Shown here: one piece after another, positions 19,330 through 33,000 of the stretch | How the letters are laid out: each line of letters starts with the position of its first letter | How positions within the stretch are numbered: position 1 is the first letter of the stretch | Origin: Zygnema cylindricum | Lineage: Eukaryota; Streptophyta; Zygnematophyceae; Zygnematales; Zygnemataceae | Reading direction: 5' to 3' | NCBI GenBank assembly: GCA_037447655.1 | Contig: JBBHKE010000123.1 | Coordinates: 126,001-190,000 of the forward strand | DNA: 64,000 bases | Translations under genes and position numbers: made by a program | Notes under the pieces: generated by a model | Seen by the model: only the letters and a program-made list of their open reading frames with translations | The model's database searches: none | What the model was told of the DNA's origin: nothing

Positions 19330-20400
19330 GTGACGCTAAGTGAAGCATTACGTGACGGGAAGTATAGAGGAGGTTGAGTTAAGAAATGACATGACGTTCC
19401 TTTTTAGCATAGCCATAGGAATGGTCAAAGAAATGGCCATAAAAAGTATCGCAGAAATTTGTCCCTTAAATTTAGTTTCGCTTAATGAGATACAACATCG
19501 CGATATTTACTTTATCGCCAATCATGACGATATCCCATATGCTATATGTAGCGTATAGGGATAAATTGACCAAAAAAAGATACGACGCAACGCACTAAAG
19601 TTTATTGCGCCAGTAAGGGTGTGTCTGCATGTATCTAAGTAAGGGTTTTTTTCTGTCGTTTTCCTCTAAAACTTAGCGCCGCACTGCCTAAGTTCCGACC
19701 GTACGAAGAAATAGCAAATTTGTAGAGTACAATTTGCGTCATCCTCGATCTTAGGATGTACGAAAATTTGTCGTCTTGTGTTTTTCGACCCACTTCGACG
19801 ACAAAAAACGTCATCTTCAACCTTATGTTTAAAACACATGCGCGATGTTTTTTAAGATTAGGGATTTTCTATAAACAAATAGGAACATATATTCGCACGT
19901 GCCGTAAATTTCCAAACAATTTTAAGCGACGTGGAAATGTACACGATTCGCTATGTTTTGTCCGTTTTTATTTAATACGACAAAGAGAAGTACACAGTTT
20001 GTTTTGTTTTGTCTGTTTCCATCCGGTACGGATTTTTTTTTTGCAGGGGTCTCACAATAGACGCTAAGGCAAAGCGTATCTCCTTCAACCGTCAAACGGC
20101 ACAGGCTTGAGGGTGGTAGGTGTACAATGTTATGAAAAGTCACGCGACGTCACAAGCAGTTACGGAAAATAACGTGTGACATCACAGATTGTAGACGGTG
20201 ACAGCCGTCACGGGCATTGTCAGCGTATACAATCGTCACACCCTTAAGTAACAATTTCGGTTACACATAGAGACACTTGAAATCCGGGTCCGTCGGATCT
20301 GCGCTAAAAAACAAAGTAATTCCTCTAAGTTACAAGTACATGGAGACACACCCTAAGAATGAAAGGTTGTCGTAGGAATTCGGTACGGTTATTTTCTCCT
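19330..20400. other. No gene seen; one dispersed repeat
   Basis: Non-coding sequence with scattered ACGTGACG-type motifs. A segment of about 95 bp at 20262-20357 (ACACATAGAGACACTTGA to ACACACCCTAA) is nearly identical to 60661-60756. Confidence 0.5.
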
Positions 20401-20446
20401 TCACACTTTGTCGTACACTTTGGTACTTTACTTTCGGACTTTGTGG

Positions 20447-20968
20447 AACATGCCACTTTGGTACTTTATTATACATGCCACTTTGGTACTTTGTTGTACA
20501 TGCCACTTTGGTACTTTGTGTACGTGCCACTTTAGTACATTATGTACGTGCCACATTGGTACTTTGTGTACGTGCCACTTTAGTACATTATGTACGTGCC
20601 ACATTGGTACTTTGTGTACGTGCCACTTTAGTACATTATGTACGTGCCACATTGGTACTTTGTGTACGTGCCACTTTAGTACATTATGTACGTCCCACAT
20701 TGGTACTTTGTGTACGTGCCACTTTAGTACATTATGTACGTCCCACATTGGTACTTTGTGTACGTGCCACTTTAGTACATTATGTACGTGCCACATTGGT
20801 ACTTTGTGTACGTGCCACTTTAGTACATTATGTACGTCCCACATTGGTACTTTGTGTACGTGCCACTTTAGTACATTATGTACGTCCCACATTGGTACTT
20901 TGTGTACGTGCCACTTTAGTACATTATGTACGTCCCACATTGGTACTTTGTGTACGTGCCACTTTGGT
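20447..20968. repeat. 48-bp minisatellite made of two alternating 24-bp variants
   Basis: Nine copies of a 48-bp unit, each GTGCCACTTTAGTACATTATGTAC-like (24 bp, given here by its parts GTGCCACTTTAG and TACATTATGTAC) followed by a second 24-mer with CCACATTGG and TACTTTGTGTAC. Older single units precede it near 20450-20515. The second variant begins GTG or GTC in a non-random order along the array. Frames are open on both strands because 48 is a multiple of three; no gene is inferred. Confidence 0.9.
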
Positions 20969-21470
20969 AGTCACTTAAGAGATTTCAAGAATCTTGCCTC
21001 CCTCTTGCTGCCACGTCACTTTTTAGCCTTCTCGTTGAGATCCGTACGCAAAGAGCTATTTTTTTAGAAAAACGTTTCGTTAATTAACCAAAATTCTCCG
21101 TATACTCTTTGTGTACGACCGTACGGTGTACGGAATCGTCGGCCGCGGTTGTGGCGGCCTGCCATCCGATGAAAATCAAGGGAGAAATAGAATGAAAGGA
21201 GGTGAAACGAGCAACTTAATTCTATTTTTTTTTGTCTTTGTCTCATATAATAATTCTATTTATTTTTCCTGAAAGGTTTTATTTAGATTTATCATGTTTT
21301 AGATTTTTTTTTTTTTTTTCCTTTATTTTTTTTGTTTCTGGTTTGTTTAGGTTTGGTAGGAGAATAAAATTAGGGTTTGTTTATTACGAAATAAAAAATG
21401 GAAAATTATTCGTTGATTAGTTCAACGGGAAGGCCCCCGTTTTCCTCGGGAGGGTAGGAGAGGGGACAAA
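20969..21470. other. No gene seen
   Basis: Mixed sequence, T-rich after 21220; no conserved frame and no repeat recognised apart from poly-T runs. Confidence 0.4.
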
Positions 21471-21473
21471 AAC

Positions 21474-24205
21474 AGAGGAGGGAAGGATTTTACATGTTAA
21501 CAAGGGAGGAGGGAAGGATTTTACATGTTAATAGGGGAGGAGGGAAGGATTTTACAAATTAATAGGGGAGGAGGAAAGGATTTTACATGTTAACAGGGGA
21601 GGAGGGAAGGATTTTAAATGTTAACAGGGGAGGAGGGAAGGATTTTAAATGTTAACAGGGGAGGAGGGAAGGATTTTACATATTAATAAAGGAGGGAAGG
21701 ATTTTACATATTAGTAAGGGAGGAGGGAAGGATTTTACATGTTAAAAAGGGAGGAGGGAAGGATTTTATATGCTAACAGGGGAGGAGAGAAGGGTTTTAC
21801 ATGTTAGTAGGGGAGGAGGGAAGGATTTTATATATTAACAAGGGAGGAGGGAAGGATTTTATATATTAATAGGGGAGGAGGGAAAGATTTGACATATTAA
21901 TAGTGGAGGAGGGAAGGATTTTACATATTAATAGGGGAGGAGGGAAGAATTTTACATGTTAATAGGGGAAGAGGGAAGGATTTTATATGTTACAAGGGGA
22001 GGAAGGAAGGATATTACATGTTAGCAAGGGAGGAGGAAAGGATTTTATATGTTAACAAGGGAGGATTGAAGGATTTTACAAGTAAACACGAGAGGAGGGA
22101 AGGATTTTATATGTTAGCAGGGGAGGAGGGAAGGATTTTACATGTTATCAAGGGAGGAGGGAAAGATTTAATATGTTAGCAGGGGAGGAAGGAAGGATTT
22201 TACATGTTAACAAGGGAGGAGGGAAGGATTTTTTATGTAGTTGGAGAGGAAGGATTTTACGTGTTAGCAAGGGAGGAGGGAAGGATTTTATATGTTAATA
22301 GGGGAGGGGGGAAGGATTTTATATGTTAGCAGGGGAGGAGGGAAGGATTTTATATGTTAACAGAGGAGGAGAGAACGATTTTACATGTTAACAGGAGAGG
22401 AGAGAAGGATTTTATATCTTAGCAGGGGAGGAGGGAAGGATTTTACATGTTAGCACGGGAGGAGGGAAGGATTTTACATGTTATCAGGGGAGGAGGGAAA
22501 GATTTAATATGTTAGCAGGGGAGGAGGGAAGGATTTTACATGTTAAGAAGGGAGGAGGGAAGGATTTTATATGTTAGCAGGGGAGGAAAGAAGGATTTTA
22601 CATGTTAGCAAGGGAGGAGGGAAGGACTTTACATGTAAATAGGGGAGGAGGGAATAATTTTACATGTTAATAGGGGAAGAGTGAAGGATTTTTTATGTTA
22701 CTAAAGGAGGGAAGGATTTTTTATGTTAGCAGGGGAAGAGGGAATTTTTTTATATATTAACAGTGGAGGAGGGTAAAAAATTATATATTAGCAGGGGAGG
22801 AGGGAATGAATCTACATGTTAATAGGGGAGGAGAGAAGGATTTAACATGTTAGCAGGGGAGGAGGGAAGGATTTTATCTGTTAATAGGGGAGGAGCGAAG
22901 GATTTTGCATGTTAACAAGGGGAGGACGGAAGGATTTTATATGTTTGTAGGGGAGGAGGGAAGGATTTTAGATGTTAATAGGTGAGGAGGGAAGGATTTT
23001 ATATGTTAACAAGGGAAGAGGGAAGGATTTTATATGTTAGCAGGGGAGGAGGGAAGGATTTTACATGTTAACAGGGGAGGAGGAAACGATTATATATGTA
23101 GTAGGAAAGGAAGGAAGGATTTTACATGTTAGCAAGGGAGGAGGGAAGGATTTTACATGTTAATAGGGGATGAGGGAAGGATTTTATTTGTTAGCAAGGA
23201 AGGAGGGAAGGATTTTATATGTTAGCAGGGAAGGAGGGAAGGATTTTTTATGTTAATAGGGGAGGGGGGAAGGATTTTACATGTTAGCAGGGGAGGAGGG
23301 AAGGATTTACATGTTAATAGGGGATGGGGGAAGGATTTTATTTGTTAGCAAGGAAGGAGGGAAGGATTTTATATGTTAGCAGGGAAGGAGGGAAGGATTT
23401 TTTATGTTAGCAGGGGAGGAGTGAAATTTTTATATGTTAGCAATGGAGAAGGGAAGGATTTTACATGTTAATAGGGGAGGAGGGAAGGATTTTACATGTT
23501 AGCAAGGGAGGAGGGAAGGATTTTATATGTGAGCAGAGGAGGGAAGGATTTTATTTGTTAACAGGGGAGGAAGGGAAGGATTTTAAATGTTAATAGGAGA
23601 GGAGGGAAGGATTTTATATGTTAACAAGGGAGGAGAGAATGATTCTAAATGTTAACAGTTAAGGAGGGAAGGATTTTATATGTTAGCAGGGAGGAGGGAA
23701 GGATTTTACATGTTAGCAAAAGAGGAGGGAAGGATTTTACATGTTATCAAGGGAGGAGGGAAGGATTTTACATGTTAACAAGGGAGGAGGGAGGGATTTT
23801 ATATGTAAGGAAGGAGGGAAGGATTTTATATGTTAGAGGGAAGGAGGGAAGGATTTTTTATGTTAACAGGGGAGGAGGGAAGGATTTTACATGTTAATAG
23901 GGGAGGGAAATATTTTACATGTTAGCAAGGGAGGAGGGAAGGATTTTATATGTGAGCAGAGGAGGGAAGGATTTTTTATGTTAACAGGGGGGGAGGGAAG
24001 GGAAGGATTTTATATGTTAATAGGAGAGGAGGGATGGATTTTATATGTTAACAAGGGAGGAGAGAATGATTTTAAATGTTAACAGGGGAGGAGGGAAGGA
24101 TTATTCACATTAACAGGGGAGGAGGGAAAGATTTTACATGTAAATAGGGGAGGAGGGAAGGATTTTATATGTTAACAAGTGAGGAGGGAAGGATTTTATA
24201 TGTTA
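21474..24205. repeat. 31-bp minisatellite, about 2.7 kb
   Basis: Some 85-90 copies of a 31-bp unit reading GGATTTTACATGTTA, then ACAGGGGAGGAGGGAA. Variation is concentrated at a few positions (CATG/TATG, AATA/AACA/AGCA, GGGG/AGGG), and some copies lose 5-8 bp. The purine-rich half is strand-asymmetric. Short frames at 23649-24082 come from the repeat itself. Confidence 0.95.
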
Positions 24206-24399
24206 CATGTTGTTTCCATTTGCTTTTTTTCTCGCAACCTTTTAAGGGAAAAAAAACTGATTTTGGATTCTGAATTTATTGAGCATTAGGTTTGTTATAT
24301 ATTTATCGAGCATTAGGTTTGTTATATATTTTTTTCAGAGATGTCTTCGCAACCAAAATTGTTAAGTTGCTTCTCTTTCTTTCTTGATTAATATTTAAT

Positions 24400-24532
<133 letters not shown>

Positions 24533-25070
24533 CCCCCTATCTGTTTCCGTTTTTGCCCCTTTTTTTTCTTTTCTTCCTTTTCCTGGGGGATTTTTATTTA
24601 GGATTTTTAGGCATTTGTTATCCTCCGGCATACTATTCTCAAAAGGATAGGTAGATTTTTTTTTGTTTTTTGCGGAGAGTTTTCTGTATTTTTCTTTTCA
24701 TTTCTTTAGCATCCAAAAATTTTATTTCTATGTACACCAAAAATAGTGTGGATGGAAATCTAATTGGACTATGTGTCAACTAGAAAAAGGGGTGTGGGGA
24801 GGGGGGAAAAGGGGTGGAGAGAGAGAATGAGGGAGTAGAAAATAAAGAAATTTGAAGACTTTTAATTTGATTTTGTGCATAATTTGTAGTGGGATGTGTT
24901 TTCTCATGGTGTATTGATAGCAAAAACACTCATTTCGAAAACAGAGGAATGGCTGGATTAAACATAGAGATTAAAGGTAGTGGGAGCAAAGGAGAATTGT
25001 GGTTCCATTCTTTTAATTGCATTCATCTTATAATTGTCTCCTTGGAGGTTTCTATTCTTTAAGTGAACGA

Positions 25071-25307
25071 CTACACCGCTAATCATTATTACTGTTAACT
25101 TTTTTTCGCGACATAAAACATTTTTTCTCCGTGCACGCTTGTCGGATTGTCAATCGGAGATAGCCAATAGGAAGGTGAGACTCTTGCCTTTCAATAACAA
25201 CCATCAGATTGACAACCATCGAATTGACAATCCGACAAGTGTGCACGGAGAAAAGATGTTTTAAGCGACAAAAAAAACCTTAACACTAACAACGATTAGC
25301 GGTGAAG
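25071..25307. mobile_element. Hairpin MITE, 237 bp
   Basis: Two arms of about 90 bp are inverted copies: CTACACCGCTAATC to GGATTGTCAAT at the left, ATTGACAATCCGAC to GATTAGCGGTGAAG at the right. Almost the whole element folds on itself. No coding capacity. Relatives lie at 37457 and 43949. Confidence 0.75.
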
Positions 25308-28300
25308 TAATTTCTTGCATGTGTACTTTCACGGGAGTCATATTGTGATAGCTTGTTAATCAAGTTTTAACCATTATAGTATAAAGAAAAGACGGAAGTG
25401 TTTGTTATTCTTTCGTTAGAGTGCAATATTGTAATTGTAATTGTGTATAACATAGTCGTTTTGGCGTATACCAATAATATAAATGTGTGACGTCACCGAT
25501 TATGAGAACCATGTGAATAGTGAAAACTTACAGATGTTGAACCAGCTAGATCATATATTCTCTCCAAAAGAAACAGAGTATAGTCCGGTAAAAATGTCAC
25601 TTCAATAAGGTGGCAACGCTATGGCGATTTCATTATTAACCATAATTTTATCTCAAGGTTTTAAAACAAAATAAATAGCATATAAAATTAACTATTTGTA
25701 CACCATCAAGCTATTCTCTGCCATAATAGGTAGCACCGCCAAAAATTTAACAGTAAAACTAAAGGCTGAAAAAATCCTAAAATCTTAAAAAAAAAGTTCA
25801 TAGACCATGCAATCAAATAATCCTCTAATGCCTTAAACAATGGCAAAATACCCTTAAAACCAGCAATACCCTAAGTAAATAGAACTAAAGCAGTGGTTAA
25901 AATGCAAAAGGGATGTAGGACTTAAAGCATTTTTTTTCCGAACTTTTCCTTTTACACTTTTTAAGTGTTGAAGATTTTTAATTTAGTGACCTAAGGAACT
26001 TGTAATTGGCGATACAAAAAAGTGCAAAGAGATAGCTTCATATCGATAATTGGAAAGTAACCTCGAATCGCTTGAAATCGATTTAGAAGCAGTTCGATAT
26101 GCAACACTAATAAAGTTAAAGGATCTTTGCACATTTTTGACTTTCCTATGTTCCTAAGATAACCGGCTTTTAGGAACATAAAAAAAAACGATAAAAAAAA
26201 CAGTACTTTTCAAACCGTCCTAATCTTACTTGAGCGATTGATGTTAGCAGATGATAGTGATTGGTACGGTCAGGAATATTGACAAAATGTACCTAAGTGC
26301 TAGTATGGCAAGTCAATCTTTTATAACCAACGAAAAATAAAGTACACAACATAAGACCGTTGTTGACTCTCGGTCAAAGAAATGGCATGTGCTAAAAGCG
26401 CCAAAAGGAGAAAGACAAGCGCCAAATGGAGAAAGACACGTCCATAGGTCAACGCATTCTAAAAATGTGAAATTTTGAATAATGCGCATATGCATTATTT
26501 TTCAAAGTTTTTTACTGTGCGCATAGTACGAATGAAACATCTATGACCAAAATTAAATTAGAATATTACGGTTTTTTACATCAAAATTTTGGACGAGAGG
26601 CAACATAACTATTTGAAAACACAGTGGTGTAGTTTATCTCCATTTTTTTATTTTATTTTAAAAAAATTAAATGAAAGTCATGTTGAAGTATAATTTCAGT
26701 TGTGAAATTAGTGAATTTTACTTTAACGATTTATGATTATGCGTACTTTATTTGTTCTTTTGTGCGTATGCTATTTTGAGTATTTTAGTGTGGTTTCACG
26801 TCCCTTTACGTCGGTTCATGTAACCTTGTTATTCGTGTACGGATACCCTTTTGACTGTCCGATCACGCTTTGTGTTATTCCGCCGTCCCGAACAGTGGAA
26901 CATTATTATTAATTACATCCGTCGCGATTCGTCATTTCAAAATTTGTGTAGTTATTTATCTTTCATCATAGCCCATACCAAAATGTTTGTTCTAACTTTG
27001 TTGCCCATCGACTTTGTTGATGTCAAATCATAAATTTATGTTGTTTTTGTGGACGTTGTAACAGTTCATTTCTGATGGAGTTAAAACTTAGTTTTAAGTT
27101 ATTTGTATACTCATTTTACTATTTGGCAGAAATTTTTCTCTCACCGTGTTTCCTTTGCACCTCCTGTCCCCGCCTCCCCGCCTCCCGGCCCTTCTAATAG
27201 TTCAAGATAAAAACAAAACATACTGACAATTGCCAATTCCATTTATTTAAAACAATAATTAGTAATATAATAAACTAAAAAGAGAAAGTTATCATGCTAG
27301 ATAATCGTTCATATTATTAGTTTTAGTACAATTGAATATTAAATAATAACGCTAATAATTGATGGTAATAGATAAGAAAAGAAACAGAAGCGAGTAAATA
27401 ACAACAGTTGGCAATAGTAAAAATAGATAGTAAATAATAATATCCGTTAGTTGCAAATAATAGTAAAAAATTCTTTATATGTAATAATAATAACAGCAAA
27501 AATGATAAAAATTTATAATTATACCTTGTTAATAAAATACAATACTATACAGTAATCACAATTATAAATTACAATTATAAATTATAATATTACCAAAAAC
27601 ATCAATTAACAAAAAAAAAGCAGTGAATCTTGATAAAAATTGATATTTGCATAATATTAAATAACAGTGATAACACAAAATTAGTACGTAAAGTAATCAT
27701 TGATTATAACTATTTCTTGTGGTAATTCGCAATTAATAATAATTTATCCTTAAACTGAACTCCTTTATTTTTCTTTAAAAAAAGGGAGTAAAAGCTACTT
27801 CATCTTTTGTTTTTCGTCATTATTTTACAATATCTGTTTTCTTAGTTGTAATTTTTTTTTTTTTTTTTTTTTTACGGGAATATAATTATGGAAAATGAGG
27901 TGACGTCATTGAGGAAGTGGGATGGGAAAAGGGGTTTGTGATTGAAGTCGATTTATTGTAGAAACATCATACTTACCAATTGTGTACATTTATTTTTCTT
28001 CATTTCATGAAGTTGAAATGCGTGAATAAATCAAAAATGGGAGAAAAAAAAATTCAAGTTAAAATTACTCAAAGTTAGAAAAATTAACTCGTGATAAAAA
28101 AAAAAACAATAACAAACAAAAATGATTGCTCGTCGTAAGGAGCGTTTTTAATGATAAGTGGTGGAACTAAAAAATGCCAAATAATAAAAAGTAATCAATA
28201 CCAAAAAAAAAAAACGAAAAAAAAATCATAAGCAAAAATTTATAATAATAGTTATTACTGATTATCAATCAAATAAAAAATTATCAATAACATAACTAGT

Positions 28301-29060
28301 AATCGCAATTAGTTTTACTAAAAACAAATACTTTTATTGCCTAGAAATAATCATCAATGAGAAGAATTAAAAATCATATTTATGTAAAAAGGATTTAATA
28401 AACTGAAAGATAGTATTTTAAAATAAAAACTACGTAAGATGAATGACAATAATAATGAAAAAAAAAATGTAATAAAAAAAATCAGTTTTGAGGGTTTCTG
28501 TCACTTTTTTTCATTTTTTCTTCTTTTTTGTAATACTATCTATAGGACGTTTTTGAAGGAAAAAATGTTACAAAATTCAACAAGAAAAATAAAAAAGAGA
28601 GAAGTAAAAAGGAGAAAATATCTTACCAATATGATCGGTGAATTAAATGTACAAAATAAACAGTATTAGTGAAATGTCCCCATCAATGTGTGAAAAAAAC
28701 GCTAGAAGAAATTTCACCACAATGTATAACTTCAGATTTATTAAGAGTAAACAAAAAATACTAGTAATGAAAAAGATATTTAATTTATAGCAGAAAATTA
28801 TTAAAAATAAAGAGAGTAAAAAATAATCACAAACAAAAATGATTACTAAAAAATAATAGGTAATGATTAATAAAAATATGGAAGCAAAAAAATAAGAAAT
28901 ATTAATAAGTACATAAAAGCATGTGTTATAAGAGGTTTAATGTATGCCTGATATGAGAAGTTTAGTGTATGTTTGTTTTTATAACTTGTTGTACATGAAT
29001 AAAAATTCGTCCCTTCATAATTTTATTTAAATTGTAGAAGTGTTGTCTTTACTGTTTTTA
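25308..29060. other. A/T-rich intergenic region, no gene seen
   Basis: Long A/T-rich stretches with poly-A and poly-T runs and AATAAT-type simple sequence, especially 27.2-29 kb. No LRR exon with the NQLSGSIP signature was found on the plus strand, so copy C appears to lack its upstream exons here. Confidence 0.45.
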
Positions 29061-29063
29061 GCT

Positions 29064-29235
29064 CACTAAGTTTTTAACATTTGCAATTTTGGAGCATCTC
29101 TACAGTGATATGTCAAACAAACAACTATTTCACCGGGCCAATTTTTAGAGTCACTAAGTTTTTAACATTTGCAATTTTGGAGCATCTCTACAGTGATATG
29201 TCAAACAACTATTTCACCGGGCCAATTTTTAGAGT
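29064..29235 (+). repeat. 88-bp tandem duplication over a splice acceptor
   Basis: CACTAAGTTTTTAAC starts at 29064 and again at 29152. Each unit holds the acceptor CTACAG and the first codons of the exon (TGATATGTCAAAC to TTTAGAGT). The first unit has an extra ACAA, which breaks the frame, so only the second acceptor (29191-29193) leads into an open exon. Confidence 0.85.
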
Positions 29236-29477
29236 CAAAAAACAACCATCCTGTGGTGATATGGGAGCCAATTGCCTGTTTGGCTCAAGCCTCCCATCTG
29301 GGTGTGCACCCAAAAATTAACGAAGTAAAAGTGATTGCAAAGCCTTTTGCAATGCGACCCAACCAGGAGGGCCTTGTGGGGGAGGCGGTATTTGCTCCAA
29401 TGACACGACCGGGATATCGCGTACATGTGCATGCAAGAAAGGATACAGCAATAAGGCGAACAAGTTCATTTGCAAAT
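29194..29477 (+). pseudogene. Half-LRR / EGF-like exon of copy C
   Basis: Starts after CTACAG and ends before GTATGT, same phases as copy A. It encodes SNNYFTGPIF, then the Cys-rich module with CNATQPGGPCGGGGIC and RTCACKKGY. All Cys positions of A are kept, but TAA at 29318-29320 interrupts the frame between the two Cys groups. Confidence 0.8.
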
Positions 29478-29499
29478 GTATGTTCTTTTTTCACAAGAC

Positions 29500-30038
29500 T
29501 GAAAGGATCGATAATAAACTCTGAGCTCACTAACAAACAGCAGCAGAAGCATTCAGAGTATAAAACATTGAATCAACATTGAAGAGACATTTCATAAAAT
29601 TCTCACATTAATATAAAACTGAAATTACAATTTCTTCTTTATCTCTTCTATAACTCCATATAATCCTCCAATTTCTCATTGATTGATTAACACACAGTCA
29701 TAGTGTCCCTTAAATACAATACCAGCCATGGCGTGACACGTGTGAGCGTGCGCCACCAAGAAGCCTCTAGAAATCTGCCACCTGTCCGCAGATTAAGCTA
29801 AAATACTCTAAATTTCACTAAGGACTCAAACATAGCAAAACGACAAACCAAAACGAAAGTACTAGACAAAACTAGAAGTACTATCGTACTATATTAAACG
29901 TAACGACAAATATGTTTCGCGAAACCTATAGAACTTTCACGTAACTGTACTTTCGGTATATTCTAGAAAGTACAGTTTTTCTTTCGCGAAATCAAACTGA
30001 TTTTCGCGTGCGTACGATTTTTTCAATGAATCGTAGCA
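29500..30038 (-). repeat. 3' LTR of copia element 1
   Basis: 539 bp, reading TGAAAGGATCG to GAATCGTAGCA on the plus strand. Against the 5' LTR it lacks a roughly 30-bp local duplication (AACTTATAGCAGCAG) and a short segment near 35343-35365. Confidence 0.9.
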
Positions 30039-30062
30039 TTCCCCCTCTTCATTGAAGAATCG

Positions 30063-33000
30063 TCACAACAACCCTAATTTAGGTCTTCCTCTTAAAAGCA
30101 CATCAAACGTCGCCGCCTTAGTGAGCATATCGGCAGCTTCCTCAAGTGTTGATACATATTGAAATACCACTTCTTTAGCCGCTACCAAATCTCGTACAAA
30201 ATGCCATTAAATCCGTATATGTTTAGTGCGTTTGTGAAAAACGGGATTTTTCACAAGTGCCATCGAACTCATACTATCCGTAAAAATTTGTAAGCATCCA
30301 ATTGAAAATCCAAGCTCGCTTAACATTTCCTTTATCCATATTGATGCCTTACTTGCGTGTCACGCCGCCATATACTCGGCCTCCGTTGAACTTAGTGCCA
30401 CGGTTGGTTGCAAACGCGAACTCCACGAAATCGCCGCTCCACCAAACACGAATGCGTATCCGGACGTTGATTTTCCCGAATCAAAATCTCCGCCCCAATC
30501 GGCGTCGCAATATCCGACGCATTCTAACGATTCAATTTCAGATTTGAATACAAGACCAATATCAATAGTTCCCGCTAAGTATCGAAATATACGCTTGACG
30601 GCTTCCCAATGCGATTTCTTAGGCGCTTGACAATATCGACTTACAATTGAAACGGCGGCCGAAATATCGGGCCGCGTACCAACACTTAGGTGCATTAAAC
30701 TTCCAATCGCTTCGCGATACGGTACATCTACCGACGCTTCTTCCTCAAACTTTCGCAATTGACTTTTCGCGTCCATAGGCGTCGAAATTGGTTTTGCGTC
30801 AAGCATAGAAAACCGAGTTAATACATCTTTACAATATTGGGCTTGACTTAACTTTATATCCCCGTTCTCATTACGAATAACTTCAATTCCCAAAATATTT
30901 TTTACTTCGCCAAGATCTGTGACTTTGAAATGTTGTCGTAAGTACGCTTTCAATTCGCGTATACGTTCCAAACTATCCGACGTCATCAAGAAATCATCGA
31001 CGTAAACCGAAAATATAATTTGATCTTTTCCTTGTCCTTTCACGTACACTCCAGAATCCGAGATCGTACGTGTGAAACCAAAATCCAAAAGTACTTTGTG
31101 TAGTCGTAAATACCAAGTGCGAGGCGCTTACTTCAACCCGTAGAGCGATTTGCGAAGACGCCATACCATGTCTTCTTGTGATGTCACGCCTTCGGGTACC
31201 TTCATATAAACCTCTTCTTCTAAGTCTCCATTTAGGAACGCGGTCTCCACATCCATTTGATGAACGTGTTTCTTCTTTGCAGCCGCAATCGCCATAATCA
31301 TCTTTAAATAGTCAAATTTCACAACGGGGGCATACGTCTCCGTGTAATCTACCCCCTCTCTTTGCTGAAATCCTTTGCATACAAGTCTCGCCTTATATTT
31401 TACTACTTCACCCGATGCACCAGTTTTAGTTTTGAAGACCCATTTCGCGTCAATCGCTTTCTTTCCTTCCGGTAATTTTACTTCCTCAAATGTCCGATTT
31501 TCCACAATTGATTTATACTCCTTTTCCCATGCCGGCTTCCACTTCGTTTCCCAATCACACGAATTTCTCGCCTCCGCGTATGATTGAGGATCGCAGGCCA
31601 AATTCTCGCACATTAATTGCTATAAAAGGAATTCCGTCTCCTTCGCATCGGAGACGAAGTAATGGGAATTGGAATTCTCTCCACCAATTTTGTCATAAGA
31701 AAGCCGATTTGGTTTCTTTCCTCGATTCTCTCGAGTACTCCGTCTAAGGACCGGAAATTGTTCCACAATCTTCTCCTCATCGTCCACATTCGATTTTGAA
31801 CTCGAAGATTTTTGACTTTCCGTCGACATTTTGGAATTTCGGCTCACATTACTCCGAACATCAATGTCAATGTCCAATTTCTCCGAACTTGAATCAACAT
31901 TCGATTTTCCCTTCTTGATGTTAACAATGGATTCTGGCTCCTCTTCCGAATCCGAGTCCTCAATATCCGGGAAATTGGTAACATCGTCTACCTCATAAAA
32001 ATCAAGATTCTTCTTCAATTCCGACGATTTTTCGATAACCGATTTTAAGTCTTCGTGAAAATTGACATTTCTAGATTCTTCCACAATGCGACGAACAGGA
32101 TCAAATACACGATAAAGATTTCCTTTCGTGCTATAGCCCACGAAAATTCCGGGCCAACTTTTCGCCGCAAATTTCCCTTTCCTTTTCACTTGATCCACAT
32201 ACACCGTAGCGCGACATCCCCAAATTCAGAGATAATGGAGAGCCGGTTTTCGCCCATAAAGTAATTCGAATGGTGTTTTGTCACCGGAAACCGAAGTAAG
32301 TCTCCGATTACAAATGTAATTGGCCGTGAGGATAGCATCTCCCCATAATGAGATACTTTGACCGGCCGAATGCACCATCGCCCTCACCATTTCTTGTAAA
32401 GTCCTATTTTTCCTTTCGGCTACTCCATTAGATTCCGGAGAATAACGTGAAGTGAATTGTTGGGTAATACCTTTCTCCTAACAATACCCCTCAAATGCGA
32501 TAAATTCGCCTCCATTATCCGAACGAATGGCTTTCAACTTCCGTTTGCATTGTCTTTCGGCAAATGCATGCCACTCAATAAAAGTTTGAAGAGCATCCGA
32601 TTTCCTCTTCAATAATCGAACCCACGAAAATCTCGAATAATCATCAACGATGACCATAATATATCGATTTCCTCCGAGGCTCTCCGACTTAATTTGTCCA
32701 CATAGATCGACGTGGACAAGCTCCAATGGATGTTGAGCCCGAAATTTCACATCTTTCGTGGGATGTGGTTTCCGAATTTGTCGTCCTTGACTACATCCAT
32801 CGCATCCATTTACTTTTTCGCCGGTAGCAAGATCTAATCCTCTCACACATGCCGTTTTTATCATTCTCCTCAAATTTCCTTCGGATGTATGACACATTCG
32901 ATGGTGCCATAACGTTAAATCTCCCTTGAATTCCGAGATTTGATTTAGAATGCCCGTGGAAGAAGCATTCTTCCTTGGTCGCCTCCATAAAAGTCGGCTA

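Noticed and set aside
20447-20968. CRISPR-like array
   Set aside because: Units are directly adjacent without unique spacers and the setting is eukaryotic; it is a minisatellite.
20408-21067. Frame of 219 codons with Cys-His repeats, and its antisense partner
   Set aside because: A product of the stop-free 48-bp repeat; the regular Cys and His are tempting as metal sites but three frames are equally open.
23649-24082. Short plus-strand frames with repeated Gly-Lys-Asp-Phe
   Set aside because: Part of the 31-bp minisatellite; the unit is not a multiple of three and frames close quickly.
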